Source of the DNA: UBA5794 sp964196275
Lineage (GTDB): Bacteria > Actinomycetota > Acidimicrobiia > Spongiisociales > UBA5794
Direction: 5' to 3'
DNA length: 9,698 nucleotides
Assembly: GCA_964196275.1 (NCBI GenBank)
Contig: CAXMSN010000049.1
Coordinates: 1 to 9,698, forward strand
Positions 7,723-9,698 of this stretch are shown piece by piece; the stretch's first letter is position 1; each line of letters opens with the position of its first letter. Under the pieces are notes generated by a model. The model did not search any database. It was not told the DNA's origin and saw nothing but the letters and a program-made list of their open reading frames with translations. Made by a program: the position numbers and the translations under genes.

Positions 7723-7735
7723 TCCGGTAACCGGA
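7723..7735. promoter_or_regulatory. 13-bp perfect palindrome, candidate operator between pepN and the DUF2277 gene
   Basis: The sequence TCCGGT-A-ACCGGA has two 6-bp arms around a single central base. It sits in the 86-bp gap between divergent starts, 49 bp from the pepN ATG and 24 bp from the DUF2277 ATG. It overlaps where a -35 element would lie relative to the TATGTT box at 7748. The symmetry is seen directly; a role as a repressor or activator site is inference. Confidence 0.35.
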
Positions 7736-7747
7736 GTGGCGACGGTG

Positions 7748-7753
7748 TATGTT
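7748..7753 (+). promoter_or_regulatory. Possible -10 box for a leaderless DUF2277 transcript
   Basis: TATGTT fits the TAnnnT -10 pattern of actinobacterial promoters and ends 6 nt before the ATG at 7760. That spacing would place transcription start at or next to the start codon. No Shine-Dalgarno sequence is visible before this ATG, which is consistent with leaderless initiation. There is no clear TTGACA-like -35 box. Confidence 0.35.
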
Positions 7754-7759
7754 CTGACG

Positions 7760-7960
7760 ATGTGCAGATCCATACACAGATTGAGAGACGGAACGGAGAT
7801 CCAGGACCGAGAGTCCATGGACGAGGCGGCCCTTCAGTACGTTCGCAAGGTGTCAGGCTTCACGAAACCGGCCGCTCACAACGAGGAGGTGTTCCAGCGG
7901 GCCGTCGCCGAGATCGCAGATGCAACCGAACGCCTCATGGACACGCTCGTCGTCAGGTAG
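7760..7960 (+). CDS. DUF2277 family small protein
   Basis: This 66-aa protein begins MCRSIHRL and contains ALQYVRKVSGFTKPAAHNEEVF, followed by an alanine-rich helix ending in a short LVVR tail. The MCR-(N/S)-I start, the YVRK(V/I)SGF-(T/S)-KP core with downstream N-x-x-x-F, and the length are the hallmarks of DUF2277 (PF10041). The family is widespread in actinobacteria and proteobacteria, and its function is unknown to me. The start at 7760 is fixed by the conserved MCR N-terminus; the in-frame GTG at 7745 would add five residues not seen in the family. It is transcribed divergently from pepN and stops one base short of the stop codon of the opposing small gene. Confidence 0.87.
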   Translation: MCRSIHRLRDGTEIQDRESMDEAALQYVRKVSGFTKPAAHNEEVFQRAVAEIADATERLMDTLVVR

Positions 7961-7961
7961 C

Positions 7962-8195
7962 TCAGGCGTCGGCAGAAGCGAGTGCCTGGAGCACGGTTCC
8001 TTGGTGTTCGGCAACGACGAGCGCATCACCGTCCACACTCGGATCTCGACGTGCCGCACGCCCGGACTTCGTCGCGAGGTCCCGGTTCACGAACGCCCAT
8101 CGAACGGACTGGCGGAACATGTCACTCCGAACGACCATCAACGCTATGACGAGCGGAAACGGCAGTCGAAACAGACGGAAGATGAGAGAGAGCAC
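7962..8195 (-). CDS. Putative small single-pass membrane protein, unrecognised
   Basis: Read from the GTG at 8193-8195 this is 77 aa. Residues 1-22 form a hydrophobic, Arg-interrupted stretch (MLSLIFRLFRLPFPLVIALMVV), followed by a basic segment with several Arg and Lys and then an acidic or neutral tail ending ASADA. The start is chosen because GAAGGG lies 6 nt upstream (8202-8207). An upstream in-frame ATG at 8253-8255 would give 97 aa, but its purine run abuts the codon and the extra residues are polar and histidine-rich. I recognise no family. The topology is probably one N-terminal membrane helix with a cytoplasmic tail, inferred from the positive residues after the helix. It follows the SnoaL-like gene by 114 bp on the same strand. 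It could still be a chance frame in high-G+C DNA. Confidence 0.5.
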   Translation of the reverse strand: MLSLIFRLFRLPFPLVIALMVVRSDMFRQSVRWAFVNRDLATKSGRAARRDPSVDGDALVVAEHQGTVLQALASADA

Positions 8196-8201
8196 GTTGA
8201 G

Positions 8202-8207
8202 CCCTTC
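8202..8207 (-). promoter_or_regulatory. Ribosome-binding site deciding the start of the small membrane protein
   Basis: The minus strand reads GAAGGG, CTCAAC, GTG. The spacing of 6 nt favours the GTG at 8195 over the upstream ATG at 8255. Confidence 0.45.
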
Positions 8208-8309
8208 GTGATGGTGCTCAGCTTGGACGACCAAAGCGGTCTGATCGGTTCCCATTCCCGATTTCGCAGGCGGCGCAGGTTCGTAGACGACTCAGGTGCG
8301 CACGTTCCG

Positions 8310-8750
8310 TTAATCGGGATCGGCGAACGGGCGGCGCCAATCCGGACCCTCGAATGGATCGGCGAAGTAGGTCGTTTCGGCTACGACGAGATCGTTGACG
8401 ATCTCGACGATGACGACCATATGGGTGAAGGATCCGTCAACGTATCGCATGAACCCCTGAACCACGTACCTGTCATCACCTCCGGTGATGGCGATCGACG
8501 GGAGCCCGAACGGTATCGGTGACACCACCGATACGGAGTGATCCGATCCCTCCACGTCGGTCGGTTCGAAGCTCGGAAGTGCACCGGGATAGCCCCGAAG
8601 TACTGCCATCGCGTTCTCACGTCCTCTGAACACTTCACCTGACTGTGGGTATCGCACCACGATGTCGGGATCCATGAACCGCTCGTACGCATCCATGTCG
8701 CCGGCATTGAACGCCGTGTAATACCGGTTCAGTAGATCGCGATTACCCAT
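8310..8750 (-). CDS. SnoaL-like / NTF2-fold protein
   Basis: The 146-aa product starts LLNRYYTAFNAGDMDAYERFMDPDIVVRYP in overlapping form, which is the classic helix-helix-strand opening of SnoaL-like (SnoaL_2 type) NTF2-fold domains: Y-x-A-F-N-A-G-D followed by D-x-x-x-x-P. The next block, SGEVFRGRENAMAVLRGY, matches the G-x-x-x-x-G-R-E-A segment common in these proteins. The C-terminal half is beta-rich (YVVQGFMRYVDGSFTHMVVIVEI), as expected for the curved sheet. Such folds serve as ketosteroid-isomerase-like enzymes, polyketide cyclases or ligand-binding pockets, so no specific reaction can be given. The ATG at 8748-8750 has GAGGTG 8 nt upstream. No signal peptide or membrane segment is seen. 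It lies 81 bp after the propeller gene on the same strand; no intrinsic terminator was seen in that gap. Confidence 0.8.
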   Translation of the reverse strand: MGNRDLLNRYYTAFNAGDMDAYERFMDPDIVVRYPQSGEVFRGRENAMAVLRGYPGALPSFEPTDVEGSDHSVSVVSPIPFGLPSIAITGGDDRYVVQGFMRYVDGSFTHMVVIVEIVNDLVVAETTYFADPFEGPDWRRPFADPD

Positions 8751-8831
8751 GTCACGTTCACCTCTACAAGATGATCAATGCTTTCCCTATCCACGACCCA
8801 TGATGCCAGCTTTGCGCACACCGCGACGGAG

Positions 8832-9683
8832 CTAGCACATGGATCCGGAGGCCGCGAGCCACCACTCCCCTTGACCATCCAAGTCCGCCATGTGGAAATC
8901 TGCACCCGAAGAGATGTCGGAGACGAAGAGGTGCTTGGCGTTTTCTTCGCCCACGATGAAGACGACCTGGTCGTTCGCAGTCCACCCGACGCCGTGCTCC
9001 CGTTGGATGGACCCCTCCACCTCGTGGTAGTGGTACTCCCCATCAAGACCGATGATCTCCCCTGACGTCGTGTTGCCAACGATGGCCCCGCCGTTCGATC
9101 CCACGACGGCAACATGCTCTCGATCTGGTGACAGGCATGCCGAGGTCACGGCCTCGCCGAAGTCGAAGCGAAACGAACTCACGTATTCACCCGATGAAAT
9201 GTCGAAGATGCTCACGCCGCCACGCAAGGCAACGACAATCAGGTTCCCGGATGCACCGACGACCGTCTCTTGTGAAGGATCTCTGAGGCCGATCGGCACA
9301 AGACCGCCAGCAGGTGACCAGTATGCGAACCTTCCGTATGTCTCCTGATCAACGGGCACGACGATCAGCCCATCGGCAACTCCGACCACGGGATGAGTGA
9401 AGACGTCAGTGATATCTACCCGTTCACCGACCGTCAGCGACTCGACATCGACGGGCGCAACCCACGGGAAATTTCCCGTCGGACCCCGACCGCGGGCGAA
9501 CCAGACGAGACCCTGCTCCGCCCCAGGAATGAGAGATCGGTTCGTTCCGAACATCGTCGGCCCTTCGACAAGATCGATGTCGAACATCCAGCCGTTGCCA
9601 CCCGAGAACATGAAGCGTCCGGCCGTCATCAGCAACGGATAGGGGCCGGTCCCTCTTCTGATTTCGCGGTCGGACCTGCTCAC
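8832..9683 (-). CDS. Beta-propeller-like (WD40/PQQ-style) repeat protein, possibly 5' incomplete
   Basis: The 283-aa product consists of beta-rich repeats. The clearest are LIVVALRGGVSIFDISSGE, then a strand with ACLSPDREHVAVVGSNGGAI, and later VVFIVGEENAKHLFVSDISSG. The repeating pattern (hydrophobic strand, turn, V-x-I/V-x-D-I-x-S-G-E) is typical of propeller blades of about 40 residues, so the length fits six or seven blades. No catalytic motif is visible and no family can be named; binding or scaffolding roles are most likely for such folds. The start used is the GTG at 9681-9683, with GGGAGG 7 nt upstream. However, the frame remains open to the window end and the protein lacks the signal peptide or lipobox that often precedes such propellers, so a longer N-terminus is possible. 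The last residue is Cys. Confidence 0.65.
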   Translation of the reverse strand: MSRSDREIRRGTGPYPLLMTAGRFMFSGGNGWMFDIDLVEGPTMFGTNRSLIPGAEQGLVWFARGRGPTGNFPWVAPVDVESLTVGERVDITDVFTHPVVGVADGLIVVPVDQETYGRFAYWSPAGGLVPIGLRDPSQETVVGASGNLIVVALRGGVSIFDISSGEYVSSFRFDFGEAVTSACLSPDREHVAVVGSNGGAIVGNTTSGEIIGLDGEYHYHEVEGSIQREHGVGWTANDQVVFIVGEENAKHLFVSDISSGADFHMADLDGQGEWWLAASGSMC

Positions 9684-9690
9684 GAGGCTT

Positions 9691-9696
9691 CCTCCC
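9691..9696 (-). promoter_or_regulatory. Ribosome-binding site supporting the GTG start of the propeller gene
   Basis: The minus strand reads GGGAGG, then AAGCCTC, then GTG. The 7-nt spacing is good, which argues that the gene starts inside the window even though the frame stays open to the edge. Confidence 0.45.
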
Positions 9697-9698
9697 GG

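Noticed and set aside
6753..7730. Plus-strand open frame (325 codons) opposite the M1 aminopeptidase
   Set aside because: It covers the coding strand of the zinc-site and GAMEN regions in antisense, and its translation is Arg-rich and without recognisable domains.
8296..8303. GTGCGCAC palindrome just downstream of the SnoaL-like gene
   Set aside because: An 8-bp palindrome is common by chance at this base composition, and the flanks do not extend the symmetry.
7920..8522. Plus-strand open frame overlapping the DUF2277 3' end, the small membrane gene and the SnoaL-like gene
   Set aside because: It overlaps three better-supported genes, and its composition (runs of Arg, Asp and Glu, no fold pattern) looks like a shadow frame.

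Overview
The window is high-G+C bacterial DNA (about 60 % G+C by eye) and reads like an actinobacterial chromosome. Supporting points are the frequent GTG starts with strong GGGAGG-type Shine-Dalgarno sites, an ERAP1_C-type M1 aminopeptidase, a DUF2277 gene that may be leaderless, and dense coding. I lean towards an Acidimicrobiia-like lineage, but that is inference: no rRNA or other phylogenetic marker is present. There is no tRNA, rRNA, CRISPR array, transposase or phage gene.

Left edge (1-321, + strand): the C-terminal part of a RimJ/RimL-type GNAT acetyltransferase. It converges on the core of the window, a four-gene minus-strand block covering 443-7673. In transcription order this is an M1 zinc aminopeptidase (pepN-like, 839 aa), histidine ammonia-lyase (hutH), urocanate hydratase (hutU) and imidazolonepropionase (hutI). 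Together they can release amino acids from peptides and convert L-histidine to urocanate, then 4-imidazolone-5-propanoate, then N-formimino-L-glutamate. The enzymes that process formiminoglutamate (HutG, or HutF plus HutG) and any hut regulator are not in the window.

The 173-bp gap between hutH and hutU is the only non-coding stretch with obvious structure. It holds two related palindromes in inverted orientation, resembling a REP doublet. The hutU-proximal palindrome contains the hutU ribosome-binding site, so it may influence hutU translation.

Right side (7674-9698): an 86-bp divergent intergenic region separates pepN from a plus-strand DUF2277 gene and contains a 13-bp perfect palindrome and a TAnnnT box. 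DUF2277 ends one base before the end of a convergent small gene for a putative membrane protein. Further right on the minus strand lie a SnoaL/NTF2-like protein and a beta-propeller-like protein whose start is close to the window edge and may be truncated.

No gene-free stretch exceeds 300 bp. The core is recognisable metabolism; the points worth a second look are the inverted palindromic element and the small structures around the divergent promoter region.
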